In this document: piece after piece, positions 1-8,207 of the stretch
Position numbering within the stretch: the first letter of the stretch is position 1
Layout of the letters: the number at the start of each line of letters is the position of its first letter
Program-made: the position numbers and the translations under genes
Assembly: GCF_033366695.1 (NCBI RefSeq)
Contig: NZ_JAOBTQ010000001.1
Coordinates: 4,278,001-4,342,000, forward strand
Reading direction: 5' to 3'
From: Streptomyces sp. SCL15-4
GTDB taxonomy: Bacteria > Actinomycetota > Actinomycetes > Streptomycetales > Streptomycetaceae
DNA length: 64,000 nucleotides
Notes under the pieces: generated by a model
The model's input: only the letters and a program-made list of their open reading frames with translations
The model's database searches: none
What the model was told of the DNA's origin: nothing

Positions 1-456
1 CCCGCCCCGGCACAGCGCCTTGCCGGTCTCGCGCTGGCCCACGGCCGTGACCGGGCGCGGGCTGATCCCGGCGCCGAAGCGGGCGGAGGAGTAGGAGCAG
101 GAGGTGCCGTCGGCGTCCCGCAGCGAGACCCGGATGCCGTCGGTGGCGGAGACGGCGGCGTCCGGCGGCGGTACGGCGGTGACGGGGACGTAGGCCGTGT
201 CCGCGGCGGTGAGCCGGAGCCGGTAGTAGAGCCCGGCGTTGCGGGGCAGGGAGCTGCGGTAGGTGTGGCGGGCGTCCAGCAGGGCCGCGCCCGCGGTGCC
301 GGGCGCGCCCGCGACGCCACGGGCGCCGGGCGTGAAGGCGTACCCGTCACCGGCCCGCGCGGCGGCCGGCCGGGCGGCCACGGTCCAGAGAACGAGCAGC
401 GCGATCACCACGCACCGGACCGCTCCGGTCCGCCCCCAGCCCCGCACGCGCCGCAC
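1..456 (-). CDS. Secreted protein of unknown function (5' part only)
   Basis: This open frame runs leftward off the window edge with no stop over 152 codons. I start it at the GTG at 454-456, because a TGA closes the frame not far upstream. The first ~35 residues look like a Sec signal peptide: an Arg-rich start (VRRVRGWGRT), a hydrophobic core (VVIALLVLWTV) and an AAA-R-A cleavage region. The mature part is rich in Ala, Thr and Pro with Tyr-rich beta-like stretches (LYYRLRLTAADTAYVPV) and at least two Cys, as expected of an extracytoplasmic beta domain. I do not recognise the family. The C-terminus is missing, so a C-terminal membrane anchor cannot be excluded. The call as a real gene rests on the signal peptide and GC3 bias. 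Confidence 0.6.
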   Translation of the reverse strand, partial: MRRVRGWGRTGAVRCVVIALLVLWTVAARPAAARAGDGYAFTPGARGVAGAPGTAGAALLDARHTYRSSLPRNAGLYYRLRLTAADTAYVPVTAVPPPDAAVSATDGIRVSLRDADGTSCSYSSARFGAGISPRPVTAVGQRETGKALCRGG

Positions 457-627
457 CCCCAGTCGTCCGACAACCGCACCGCGGGCTCATCCTGCCCCGG
501 CCGGCCCCGCGCCATCCGGGCAACGCGTACACCCGTCCGGAACGCCCGGCCCGTCCGCCGCCGTCCCGGCCCGGCCTACCCCGGCCCGCGGGTCCCCGCA
601 ACACGGGACGGCCGCCGGAAACGCAGA

Positions 628-653
628 ACCCCGGCCGCTCGGGCGACCGGGGT
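628..653 (-). terminator. Hairpin downstream of DLW-39 gene
   Basis: A 7-bp stem (628-634 with 647-653, ACCCCGG/CCGGGGT) encloses a 12-nt loop 36 nt after the DLW-39 stop. On the minus strand it is followed only by TTC, so it is a weak intrinsic terminator. Confidence 0.45.
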
Positions 654-688
654 CTGTACAGATTCGGTATCGGCTTCGGTACCGGGAC

Positions 689-817
689 TCACGAACCCGT
701 GGGCACGGAGTCAGTCGCCTCCGTCCACAGGTCCTGTTCGGCGCGATCCGCCTGGATCTGGCGGTACACGAGGAGCCCGCCGATGGCGGCCAGTGCGACC
801 AGGAGCAGCTTCTTCAC
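689..817 (-). CDS. DLW-39 family small membrane-anchored protein
   Basis: A 42-residue protein that starts at the GTG at 815-817, with a GA-rich Shine-Dalgarno region upstream. It begins V-KKLLLVALAAIGGLLVYRQ, a single hydrophobic anchor, followed by a short polar tail containing the D-L-W signature (QADRAEQDLWTEA). Tiny actinobacterial proteins with this DLW motif are usually found close to gyrA and are annotated as the DLW-39 family. Their function is unknown. Here the gene lies about 8 kb from gyrA, separated by the nSTAND/WD40 block and tRNA-Ile. A longer in-frame version starting at 979 is possible, but its extension has no family resemblance. Confidence 0.8.
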   Translation of the reverse strand: MKKLLLVALAAIGGLLVYRQIQADRAEQDLWTEATDSVPTGS

Positions 818-1167
818 CGCGCGACCTCGTCTTTCCTTGACGTGAGGGACCTCTGGCGCCCGACTATACACACCGACCGATATCGGTCGGTGACCTGCGT
901 CGGCGCCCAACTCCCGCCCCCGGCGGCCCACTAGACGGGGCCGGACGCCGTCCCGGCCGGAGCGTGACCGCACCTCCACGGACGGTTACCTTTGCTCCCG
1001 CTTCGCTCGCACTCATCGGCTTTTGGGGTTTTTCTTCCCTCTTGCGTCCATACGAGTGGTGTTCATCGGAACATCGACGCGCCACGGGCGTCGGTCCACC
1101 ACATCGCGACCCTCATACACATCATGAACAAAGTACGCAAATCGCCCGACCCGAAAGTGAGGGGACC
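818..1167. other. 350-bp divergent intergenic region
   Basis: The spacer separates the leftward DLW-39 gene from the rightward DUF6344-like gene. It holds a perfect 22-bp palindrome and a -10-like TATAGT on the minus strand, listed separately. Reading frames here (e.g. 864-1085 minus, 964-1167 plus) show no family resemblance. From about 960 to 1140 the sequence is locally less GC-rich, as expected of promoter DNA for the rightward gene. Confidence 0.5.
863..892 (-). promoter_or_regulatory. Operator-like perfect palindrome with adjoining -10
   Basis: Bases 871-892 form a perfect palindrome (half-site CACCGACCGAT) with no spacer. On the minus strand TATAGT (863-868) lies immediately downstream, about 46 nt before the DLW-39 start, so the palindrome would cover the -35/spacer region. 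Short symmetric CCGACCG..CGGTCGG sites are typical of TetR-family operators. No TetR gene is visible in the window, so the regulator is unknown. Confidence 0.5.
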
Positions 1168-1566
1168 ATGACCCGGACCAAGGTCATGAAGCTGTGGACC
1201 GCCATCGTCACCGCCTTCCTCGCGCTGTGCACGGCGCTCGGACTCGTCTCCGCCGGCACCGCCGCCGCCGCCCCGGCCGGACCCCGGACCGAGACCACCG
1301 GAACCGGCACCGGCACCGCGCACCGCACGCCCGTGACGATCCCGGCACCGCACCACTGGGCCTGGTCCCATGCCAGGGCCCTGCCCCCCACGATGAAGCA
1401 GCGGATCCGGGCCGAGGCCCACGGAAAGTCCCCGAGCTGCCGGCACCGGCCGCTGGACGAGACCGAACAGACCGATCCGGAACTCCAGAAGCAGCCCCGG
1501 GCCCGGGCCCGCAACCAGAACGAGACACCGGCCCCCGACCACGCCCCGGCGGCGCTCGACTGCTGA
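1168..1566 (+). CDS. Small secreted protein, DUF6344-like
   Basis: A 132-residue protein with ATG at 1168 behind GAGGGGACC. Residues 1-33 are a clear Sec signal peptide: MTRTKVMKLW, a hydrophobic stretch (TAIVTAFLALCTALGLV), then SAGTAAAAPA. The mature chain is Thr/Pro-rich. It carries a conserved-looking block (HHWAWSHARALPPTMKQRIRAEAHG, then SCRHRP) and ends in a single Cys. From memory this block matches the Streptomyces-specific DUF6344 family; I cannot confirm it here. Function is unknown. The reading frame contains a short GGCACC repeat near 1303-1318. A strong hairpin follows the gene. The first in-frame ATG at 964 is rejected because the signal peptide starts at 1168. Confidence 0.75.
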   Translation: MTRTKVMKLWTAIVTAFLALCTALGLVSAGTAAAAPAGPRTETTGTGTGTAHRTPVTIPAPHHWAWSHARALPPTMKQRIRAEAHGKSPSCRHRPLDETEQTDPELQKQPRARARNQNETPAPDHAPAALDC

Positions 1567-1639
1567 GCCCCCGCCCCTCACGCAGTACCGCAACGTCTCG
1601 ACAACAAGGCGACTTGCGTACGCACCAGTCGACACGGAG

Positions 1640-1666
1640 GACCCCCGGCCGATCCGGCCGGGGGTC
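1640..1666 (+). terminator. Intrinsic terminator after the DUF6344-like gene
   Basis: An 11-bp perfect GC stem (1640-1650 with 1656-1666) has a 5-nt loop, with GTTTTC a few bases further on. It lies 73 nt after the stop. Confidence 0.75.
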
Positions 1667-1764
1667 TCGCGCTGTTTTCGGGGCCCTGGCGTTCCCGGAC
1701 CCGGCGTAGGCCATGCTGGCAGCGACGACACGCCCCTACCCACGGAAAGGTGGTGAGCGCTGCC

Positions 1765-2544
1765 GTGAGCCGGCGCGTCACCGTAGTCACCGCTGTCCAC
1801 GGCCCGTCCGCCCGGTTCCTGCCGGACGCGTACGCCTCCCTGTGCGCGCAGCGGCTGCCCGCGGGCTGGGAGTGGGAGTGGGCCGTGCAGGAGGACGGTA
1901 CGACGGACGAGGTCCGCCCGTACGTCCCGGACGACGCGCGGGTGACGTTCCGCCAGGGCCGGCCGGGCGGTCCCGGCGTGGCCCGGACGATCGCGCTGGC
2001 CCGCGCCGAGGGCGCCTACGTCAAGGTGCTGGACGCCGACGACCGGCTGACCCCGGGCGCGCTCGCCCGCGACCTTGCCGTGCTGGAGGCGCACCCGGCC
2101 GTCGGCTGGGCCACATCCCGCGTGCTGGACCTGCTGCCCGACGGTTCCACGGCCGGCTTTCCCGGCGACCCCGACGACGGCCCGCTCGAACCCGGTACGG
2201 TCCTCGACCGCTGGGAGCGCGACGGCTTCCGCCTGCCGGTCCATCCGGCGACCCTGTGCGTCCGGCGCGAACTGCTGCTGGCGCTGGGCGGCTGGATGGC
2301 GCTGCCGGCCTCGGAGGACACCGGGCTGCTGCTGGCGCTGGACGCGGTGAGCCGCGGCTGGTTCTCGGCGCAGGCCGGGCTGCTGTACCGCAAGTGGGAC
2401 GGGCAGGCCACGGGTCAGGCGGCCCATGTCGACCCCGCCGAGCGGACGGCCCGCACGGCGGTCGCGGCGGCCCGGGCCCGCGCGCTCGCCGGCCTCGGCT
2501 GGACCTGGCCGCCGGCGCCGCCCGCTACTCCCGCACCCGCGTAG
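1765..2544 (+). CDS. Family 2 glycosyltransferase
   Basis: A 259-residue cytosolic GT-A glycosyltransferase. I start it at the GTG at 1765, because GAAAGGTGGTGAGC just upstream nearly matches the anti-Shine-Dalgarno complement; the upstream GTGs at 1750 and 1753 lie inside that signal. Family features are VTVVTAVHGPSARFLPDAYASL near the N-terminus (nucleotide-binding strand), the acidic QEDGTTDEV, and VKVLDADDRLTPGAL with the DAD metal site around residue 90. The chain ends in a Pro/Ala run. The acceptor and donor are unknown. The last 20 nt overlap the convergent ferredoxin gene, so the two transcripts share a 3' end. Confidence 0.85.
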   Translation: MSRRVTVVTAVHGPSARFLPDAYASLCAQRLPAGWEWEWAVQEDGTTDEVRPYVPDDARVTFRQGRPGGPGVARTIALARAEGAYVKVLDADDRLTPGALARDLAVLEAHPAVGWATSRVLDLLPDGSTAGFPGDPDDGPLEPGTVLDRWERDGFRLPVHPATLCVRRELLLALGGWMALPASEDTGLLLALDAVSRGWFSAQAGLLYRKWDGQATGQAAHVDPAERTARTAVAAARARALAGLGWTWPPAPPATPAPA

Positions 2545-2791
2545 CGTCCCGCTCCCCGGACACCTCGGCCCGCTCCACGGACACCTCGGCCCGCTCCACG
2601 GGCGCGATGGCCTGCGAGGGGCACGCCTCGGCCGCCGCCCGGACCGCCTCGCGTATCCGCGGATCACCGAGGGCGCCGGCGGCTGCGGGACGGACGACGC
2701 CGTAGCCGTCCTCGAACGCGAACACGGCCGGCGCCCGGTGCGCGCACTCGGCCGAGCCGTAGCACAGGGAGCGGTCGACGGAGACCTCCAT
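2525..2791 (-). CDS. 3Fe-4S-type ferredoxin
   Basis: An 88-residue ferredoxin starting at ATG 2791 behind GGAGGACGC. Cysteines at C10, C16 and C57 (LCYGSAEC ... EACPSQAI) fit the small actinobacterial ferredoxins that carry a 3Fe-4S cluster and usually pass electrons to cytochrome P450s. No P450 or ferredoxin reductase is in the window, so the redox partner is unknown. The C-terminal tail VERAEVS-VERAEVS comes from a perfect 21-bp tandem duplication (2558-2599) and adds a charged extension beyond the family core. The stop overlaps the 3' end of the convergent glycosyltransferase gene by 20 nt. Confidence 0.88.
   Translation of the reverse strand: MEVSVDRSLCYGSAECAHRAPAVFAFEDGYGVVRPAAAGALGDPRIREAVRAAAEACPSQAIAPVERAEVSVERAEVSGERDATRVRE
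2558..2599. repeat. 21-bp tandem duplication inside the ferredoxin gene
   Basis: Two adjacent identical 21-bp units (2558-2578 and 2579-2599), in frame with the ferredoxin, encode a doubled V-E-R-A-E-V-S segment. They look like a recent slippage duplication at the 3' end. Confidence 0.8.
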
Positions 2792-3270
2792 GCGTCCTCC
2801 AGCCCTCGGCGGTGGCCTTCAGGACGTCACTGCCCACCGGGCGGCCCGCGCAACCCGCCCGCGGACCGAACGCCCCCGTCCGCTTCCCGCCCGCCCGGCA
2901 CCGGTCCCTCCCCTCGCGGGGACCGGTGCCGAACGGTGCGGGAACGTCGACCCGCGCCATGTCGGCGCGGCGCGGATCGAAGTACGGGGACGGTTTCCGG
3001 GGCGCCCGCGGGCTCATCCGCCGGGCGCGGCTCAGGTTGGCCGAATATGACCGAGAACGTACGGCGCCATGGGCTGTCTCTCCGAGCACTGAGCCGGTGG
3101 CCTGTCCGGACGGTGTGTGACGGGTCAGCTACCGGGTTCGGATCCTGCCATTTGTCACCGCCGACGGGGAGGTTCCGGACCCTGTTCCACCCCTTAACCG
3201 CAGGTCAGACGTATAGGGTGAGTTTTCCGGTCCGGACGTCCAGCACGCGGGGGAAGTAAGGGGTGGAACC
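2792..3270. other. 479-bp divergent intergenic region before the WD40 gene
   Basis: I see no convincing gene here. Short frames on both strands lack ribosome sites and family resemblance. A 12-bp perfect inverted repeat (2897-2908 with 2919-2930) forms a hairpin. A TATAGGGT element near 3211 could be a -10 for the rightward WD40 gene, but I find no matching -35. The length of the spacer suggests regulation of one or both flanking genes. Confidence 0.4.
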
Positions 3271-6200
3271 TTGAGTTCCGACTCAGGGGCACGCACAGCC
3301 TTCGCCGAGCGGCTCGCGCTGCTCTACAAGGAGGCCGGAAACCCTCCCCTCAAGAGCGTCGCCCAGGCCGTCGTACGGCTCCAGCGGATCGACGAGCGCG
3401 GGCGGCCCGTGCGGGTGTCCGCGCAGCGGATCAGCGACTGGCGGCGGGCCCGGAACGTACCGGCCCAGTTCACCGCCCTGGCGGCGGTCCTGCACATCCT
3501 GATCCCGGAGGCCCGGCGGCTGCGTCCGACGCCGGTCTCCGCCGGCCTGTACGACCTCGCCCACTGGCAGCGGCTGTGGGAGCTGGCCGTGGCCGGCCCG
3601 GCCGGCGACCGCGTCGCGCCGCCCGCGGAGGAGAACCGGCGGCCGCCCGCCCAGGCACCGCCGGTCGCCGGAGGCGTGTGCCCGTACCGGGGCCTGGCGC
3701 CGTACCGGCGCGAGGACGCCCGGTGGTTCTTCGGCCGGGAGCGCAGTACCAAGGCCCTCGTCGCCCAGCTCCGCGCGGCCGAGCGGTCCGGCGGACTGAT
3801 CATGCTGGTCGGCGCCTCCGGGGCGGGAAAGTCGTCCCTGCTCAACGCCGGCCTCGTCCCGGCGCTCCGGGGCGGCGCCCTGAACGGCACCGGCACCGGC
3901 ACCGGCACCGGCCCGACGACCGACGCCGGTCCCGGCCCGGCCGTCGCGTCGGCCGACGGCACGGACCCCGCCCGGCAGACCACGTCCACGCCCCTCACCG
4001 CCGTCGCCCGCACCGACGGGCCCGAAGACCCCTGCGAGTCCCCCGGCTTCCCCCGCGTCCCCCACCCAGTCCTCCCGCTCGTCCCCGGCGCCGACCCGCT
4101 GGGCGAACTGGTCCGCCGGATCCCCGAACTGGCCGCCGTCGCCACCGAGGCGCGCCGGGCCGAACGGGAGGCGGCACAAAACCCGGCGCTGCCGGGCAGC
4201 GACGCCCCGCACATCACCCGGGCCGTGCGCGCGGCCGTCACGGCCTGGGCGCGCCGCGCCTGCGCCCCGGACACCCGGCCGGTCCTCATCGTGGACCAGT
4301 TCGAGGAGGCGTTCACCCTCTGCGCCGACGAGGCGGACCGGCGCACCTTCATCCAGTTCCTGCACGCGGCCTGCACGCCGCCCGCCGGCTCCGCCGGGCC
4401 CGCGCCCGTCCGGGTCGTCCTCGGCATACGGGCCGACTTCTACGAGCAGTGCCTCGGCTATCCGGAACTGGCCGACGCGCTCCAGCACCGGCACATGGTG
4501 CTCGGCCCGCTGACCGGCACCGAGCTGCGCGAGGCGGTGACCGGCCCGGCCAAGGCGGTGGGCCTGGAGCTGGAGCCGGGGCTCGCGGAGCTGATCGTGC
4601 GCGAGGTGAGCGCCGACGGGCCGCGCGGGGCGCACGACGCGGGCGTGCTGCCACTGCTGTCGCACGCCCTGCTGGCCACCTGGCAGCGCCGCAAGGGCGG
4701 GAAGCTGACGCTGGCCGGCTACCGCGCGGCCGGCGGCATCCAGGGCGCGGTGGCGGCGACCGCCGAGCGGGCCTGGTCCGGCCTGGACCCGGCGGCCCGG
4801 GCCGCCGCCCGGCTGCTGCTGCTGCGGCTGGTCCGGCTGGGCGAGGACACCCAGGCCACCCGCAGGCGCGGCACCCGGCGCCAGCTCGCCGAGGAGTCCG
4901 CGGACCCCGGCAAGACGGAGGAGTCGCTGGAGGCGCTGGTGCGGGCCCGGCTGGTGACGCTGGACGCGGACACCGTGGAGATCACGCACGAGGCGCTGCT
5001 GCACGCCTGGCCCCGGCTGCGGCACTGGATCGACGAGGGCCGCGGCGACCACCTGCTGCGCCAGCGGCTGGAGGAGGACGGCCGGGCCTGGGAGGACTCG
5101 GGCCGGGACAGCTCGCTGCTGTACCGGGGCTCGCGGCTGGAGCAGGCCCGAAGCTGGGCCCGGTCGGCCGGGGACACGTACCTGACGCGCAGCGCGATGG
5201 AGTTCCTGGCCGCCTCGGTACGGCTGCGCAAGCGGACGGTGTTGCTGAGCCGGGCCGCGGTGGCGGCGCTGGTGGTGCTGGCCCTGCTGGCCGCCGGGTC
5301 CGCCGTGATCGCCTGGAAGCAGCGCGACGACGCCGTGTTCGCGCAGGTGCTCGCCGAGGCCGACCGGGTCCAGCACAGCGATCCGTCGCTGGCCGCCCAG
5401 CTCGACCTGGTCGCGCACCAGCTGCGCCCGGGTGACGAGGGCACCTACAGCCGGCTGCTGTCGATCGTGAACGCGCCGCTGGCCACCCCGCTGTCCGGCC
5501 ACACCGGTGCCGTCTACCTCACCTCCTTCAGCCCGGACGGCCGCACCCTGGCCACGGCCGGCTACGACCGCACGGTCCGGCTGTGGAACGTGTCCGACCC
5601 GCACCGACCGGCCCCGCTCGGAAAGCCGCTGACCGGTCACTCCAGCTGGGTCAGCAGCGCCGTGTTCAGCCCGGACGGCCACACCCTGGCCTCGGCCGGC
5701 GACGACGGCACGGTCCGGCTGTGGGACGTGACCGACCCGCGCCGGCCGCGACCGCTCGGCAAGCCACTCGCCGGCCACCAGGGCACGATCTACCTGGTGG
5801 CGTTCAGCCCGGACGGCCGCACGCTGGCCACGGCCGGCGAGGACAGCACGGTCCGGCTGTGGGACCTGGCCGACCCGGGCCGGCCGCGGCCGCTCGGGAC
5901 GCTGCGCGGGCACACGGCCGCGGTGCGCTGCGTCTCCTTCAGCCCGGACGGACGCACGCTCGCCACCGGCGGCGACGACAACACGATCCTGCTGTGGGAC
6001 GTCGCCGACCGGCACCGGCCGCGACCGCTCACGACGCTGCGCGGACACACGGGCCTGGTGCACTCGGTGGCCTTCGGTCCCGACGGACGCACCCTGGCCA
6101 GCGGCAGCGCGGACGACACCATCCGGCTGTGGGACGTGCGCCGCCCCGGCCGCGCGGCGGCGCTCGGCTCCCCGCTGACCGGTCACACCGGGCCGATCTG

Positions 6201-7461
6201 GTCCGTGGCGTTCAGCCCCGACGGCGGCCGGCTGGCCGCCGCGAGCGCGGACAGCACGGCGAGCCTGTGGAACGTCGCCGACCCGGCGGCCCCGTCCCAG
6301 GTCGGCGAGCCGCTCGCGGGCAGCAGCGGGGAGATGTACGCCCTGGGGTTCCGCCCGGACGGCCGTACCCTCGCCACCGGCAGCGGGGACGGCAAGGTAC
6401 GGCTGTGGTCGGTGCCGACCTCGGACATGGTCGGCCGGAGCGGGGCGTTCCGGCCGGACGGCCGGGTGCTGGCCACGGCCGCCCGGGACGGCAGGCTGCG
6501 GCTGTGGAACGTGACGCGGCCCGGCCGGCCGGTGCCGCTGGGCAAGCCGTTCATGCGGTCCGACGGCGACCAGCGCTCGCTCGTGTTCTCGCCCGACGGC
6601 CGCGTCCTGGCCGTCCTCACCGGTGCCCGCACGGTGTACCTGTGGGACGTCTCCGACCCCGCCCACCCGGTCGCCGCGGGCCCGCCGCTGACCCTGCGGA
6701 CCCGCTTCATGGGCCCCGACGCGCTGGCCTACAGCCCGGACGGGCACACCCTGGCCACCGCCTACGACGACCGCACCATCCAGCTGTGGGACGTCTCCGA
6801 CCCGGCCCGCGCCGTACGGCTCGGCAGGCCGCTCACCGGCCACCGGGGCTATGTCAACGCGCTGGCCTTCAGCCCGGACGGCCACACCCTGGCCGGCGGC
6901 AGCGCGGACAGCGCGATCCGCCTGTGGAACGTCACCGACCCCGCGCACGCCGCTCCGCTGGGCAAGCCGCTGACCGAGCACACGGGACCCGTGAACGCGC
7001 TGGCCTTCAGCCCGGACGGCCACACCCTGGCCAGCGGCAGCGACGACGACACGGTCCGCCTGTGGAACGTCACGGAGCCCCGGCGCGCGGAGCCGCTCGG
7101 CAGGCCGCTCACCGGCCACACCGAGGCGGTCACGTCCCTGACGTTCAGCACCGTCGGCGACACCCTGGCCAGCGGCGGCAACGACAACACGGTCCGCCTG
7201 TGGAACATCGCCGACCCGGCCAGGGCGACCCCGATCGGCCAGTCGATGAGCCCCAACGCCAAGACGGGCAACTTTCTCTCCTTCAGCCCCAACAGTCACG
7301 CCCTCGGCGTCTCCAGCGGCACCGACACGGTCCGCCTGTGGGACCTGGACGCGGATACGGCGATCCGCCACATCTGCGCGATCACCCGGGGCGTCCTGAC
7401 GAAGGAGCGCTGGCACGAATACCTGTCGCGCCTCTCCTACGACCCTCCGTGCGGTCGATGA
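3271..7461 (+). CDS. nSTAND1 NTPase with HTH-like N-terminus and 14 WD40 repeats
   Basis: A 1396-residue multidomain protein starting at TTG behind GGGGTGGAACC. Residues ~8-85 resemble a small DNA-binding or adaptor domain (VSAQRISDWRRARNVP). From ~134, CPYRGLAPYRREDARWFFGRE opens an nSTAND1 P-loop module. Its Walker A is GASGAGKSS (~180) and its Walker B-like motif is LIVDQFEEAF (~338), with a low-complexity Gly/Thr insert in between. One transmembrane helix lies at ~655-680. From ~741 on there are 14 WD40 units (GH...FSPDGRTLA...VRLWDV), enough for two seven-bladed propellers. STAND NTPases are signalling switches that oligomerise on ligand binding; some bacterial members act in anti-phage defence, others in development. 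No effector domain is evident, so the output would be through the N-terminal domain or a partner. Confidence 0.88.
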   Translation: MSSDSGARTAFAERLALLYKEAGNPPLKSVAQAVVRLQRIDERGRPVRVSAQRISDWRRARNVPAQFTALAAVLHILIPEARRLRPTPVSAGLYDLAHWQRLWELAVAGPAGDRVAPPAEENRRPPAQAPPVAGGVCPYRGLAPYRREDARWFFGRERSTKALVAQLRAAERSGGLIMLVGASGAGKSSLLNAGLVPALRGGALNGTGTGTGTGPTTDAGPGPAVASADGTDPARQTTSTPLTAVARTDGPEDPCESPGFPRVPHPVLPLVPGADPLGELVRRIPELAAVATEARRAEREAAQNPALPGSDAPHITRAVRAAVTAWARRACAPDTRPVLIVDQFEEAFTLCADEADRRTFIQFLHAACTPPAGSAGPAPVRVVLGIRADFYEQCLGYPELADALQHRHMVLGPLTGTELREAVTGPAKAVGLELEPGLAELIVREVSADGPRGAHDAGVLPLLSHALLATWQRRKGGKLTLAGYRAAGGIQGAVAATAERAWSGLDPAARAAARLLLLRLVRLGEDTQATRRRGTRRQLAEESADPGKTEESLEALVRARLVTLDADTVEITHEALLHAWPRLRHWIDEGRGDHLLRQRLEEDGRAWEDSGRDSSLLYRGSRLEQARSWARSAGDTYLTRSAMEFLAASVRLRKRTVLLSRAAVAALVVLALLAAGSAVIAWKQRDDAVFAQVLAEADRVQHSDPSLAAQLDLVAHQLRPGDEGTYSRLLSIVNAPLATPLSGHTGAVYLTSFSPDGRTLATAGYDRTVRLWNVSDPHRPAPLGKPLTGHSSWVSSAVFSPDGHTLASAGDDGTVRLWDVTDPRRPRPLGKPLAGHQGTIYLVAFSPDGRTLATAGEDSTVRLWDLADPGRPRPLGTLRGHTAAVRCVSFSPDGRTLATGGDDNTILLWDVADRHRPRPLTTLRGHTGLVHSVAFGPDGRTLASGSADDTIRLWDVRRPGRAAALGSPLTGHTGPIWSVAFSPDGGRLAAASADSTASLWNVADPAAPSQVGEPLAGSSGEMYALGFRPDGRTLATGSGDGKVRLWSVPTSDMVGRSGAFRPDGRVLATAARDGRLRLWNVTRPGRPVPLGKPFMRSDGDQRSLVFSPDGRVLAVLTGARTVYLWDVSDPAHPVAAGPPLTLRTRFMGPDALAYSPDGHTLATAYDDRTIQLWDVSDPARAVRLGRPLTGHRGYVNALAFSPDGHTLAGGSADSAIRLWNVTDPAHAAPLGKPLTEHTGPVNALAFSPDGHTLASGSDDDTVRLWNVTEPRRAEPLGRPLTGHTEAVTSLTFSTVGDTLASGGNDNTVRLWNIADPARATPIGQSMSPNAKTGNFLSFSPNSHALGVSSGTDTVRLWDLDADTAIRHICAITRGVLTKERWHEYLSRLSYDPPCGR
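3886..3915 (+). repeat. GGCACC hexanucleotide microsatellite
   Basis: About five consecutive GGCACC-like units encode a Gly-Thr run in the STAND domain insert. In-frame length change is possible without a frameshift. Confidence 0.7.
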
Positions 7462-7701
7462 TCGGCCAACCTGCCTGATTCATCCTGGACTTGGCCCCAC
7501 GCAACCGACAACCTTGTTACCCTTGGCCATAGCCCGATCGCTGGTGCATCCCCCGTCGCCAGCGGTCGGGCATTCCCATGCCCCACCGCACTCGGCTGGA
7601 GTCGCGGTGCCGAAGGATCGCGGTGATCCTGTCAGTGGAGCGTTGCCGGCGTCGCACGGACCGTGTGCGTCGGTGACCGTGCTGTACAGGAGGTGGCGGC
7701 C

Positions 7702-8133
7702 ATGGCAACGATGCCGAGCGAGACGCGGCGAGGGCACGGAGGGCCAGGCGGCAGCGAAGGGCTCGGCGGCGCGTCCCTGTTCGCCGGCGCCGTGATGCTG
7801 CTCAGCGGGCCGCTCAGCATTCTCATGGGGGCATCCGGCATCGCACGGGACAACTTGTTCGCCGCGTCCCGGTACGCCTATCGGTTCGACCTGACAGCTT
7901 GGGGCTGGCTTCACCTTGTGGTCGGACTGGCACTCGTCATCGCCGGCATAGGCGTCGTGACAAACCGCAGCTGGGGGCGTGGGGCCGGTGCAGTGGCGGC
8001 AGGCATCAGCCTGATCACCCAATTCATGTTCGTTCCGTACTACCCGCTGTGGGCCATCCCCGTGATGACACTCGACCTCTTGATCATCTTTGCCCTGACG
8101 AGGTTCCCTATCGGAACCAACGGTGGTCGGTGA
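7702..8133 (+). CDS. Four-helix membrane protein, DUF7144-like
   Basis: A 143-residue integral membrane protein. The start is ATG 7702 with an excellent AGGAGGTGG ribosome site 6 nt upstream; the in-frame start at 7663 is upstream of that signal. After a Gly-rich cytosolic N-terminus (~20 residues) come four hydrophobic segments: ASLFAGAVMLLSGPLSILMG, LTAWGWLHLVVGLALVIAGIGV, GAVAAGISLITQFM and LWAIPVMTLDLLIIFALTRF. The GWLHLVVG and YPLWAI motifs resemble a widespread actinobacterial family (DUF7144 from memory). Function is unknown. Its base composition is slightly lower in GC than its neighbours. It shares a bidirectional terminator with the convergent tRNA-Ile. Confidence 0.75.
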   Translation: MATMPSETRRGHGGPGGSEGLGGASLFAGAVMLLSGPLSILMGASGIARDNLFAASRYAYRFDLTAWGWLHLVVGLALVIAGIGVVTNRSWGRGAGAVAAGISLITQFMFVPYYPLWAIPVMTLDLLIIFALTRFPIGTNGGR

Positions 8134-8176
8134 ATACCCGCGCGCCCGGCGGAGCGGAGCGCAGGATGGGTGGCAA

Positions 8177-8207
8177 AAGACCCCCGGCCCAATGGACCGG
8201 GGGTCTT
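8177..8207. terminator. Bidirectional terminator between DUF7144-like gene and tRNA-Ile
   Basis: An 11-bp perfect stem (8177-8187 with 8197-8207) is flanked by AAAA on the left and TT on the right. It ends the tRNA transcript on the minus strand, 9 nt after the tRNA 3' end, and can serve the plus-strand gene too. Confidence 0.8.

Noticed and set aside
2664..3089. Leftward 141-codon frame across the ferredoxin 5' end
   Set aside because: It overlaps a well-supported ferredoxin in another frame and has Arg/Pro-rich, non-protein-like composition.
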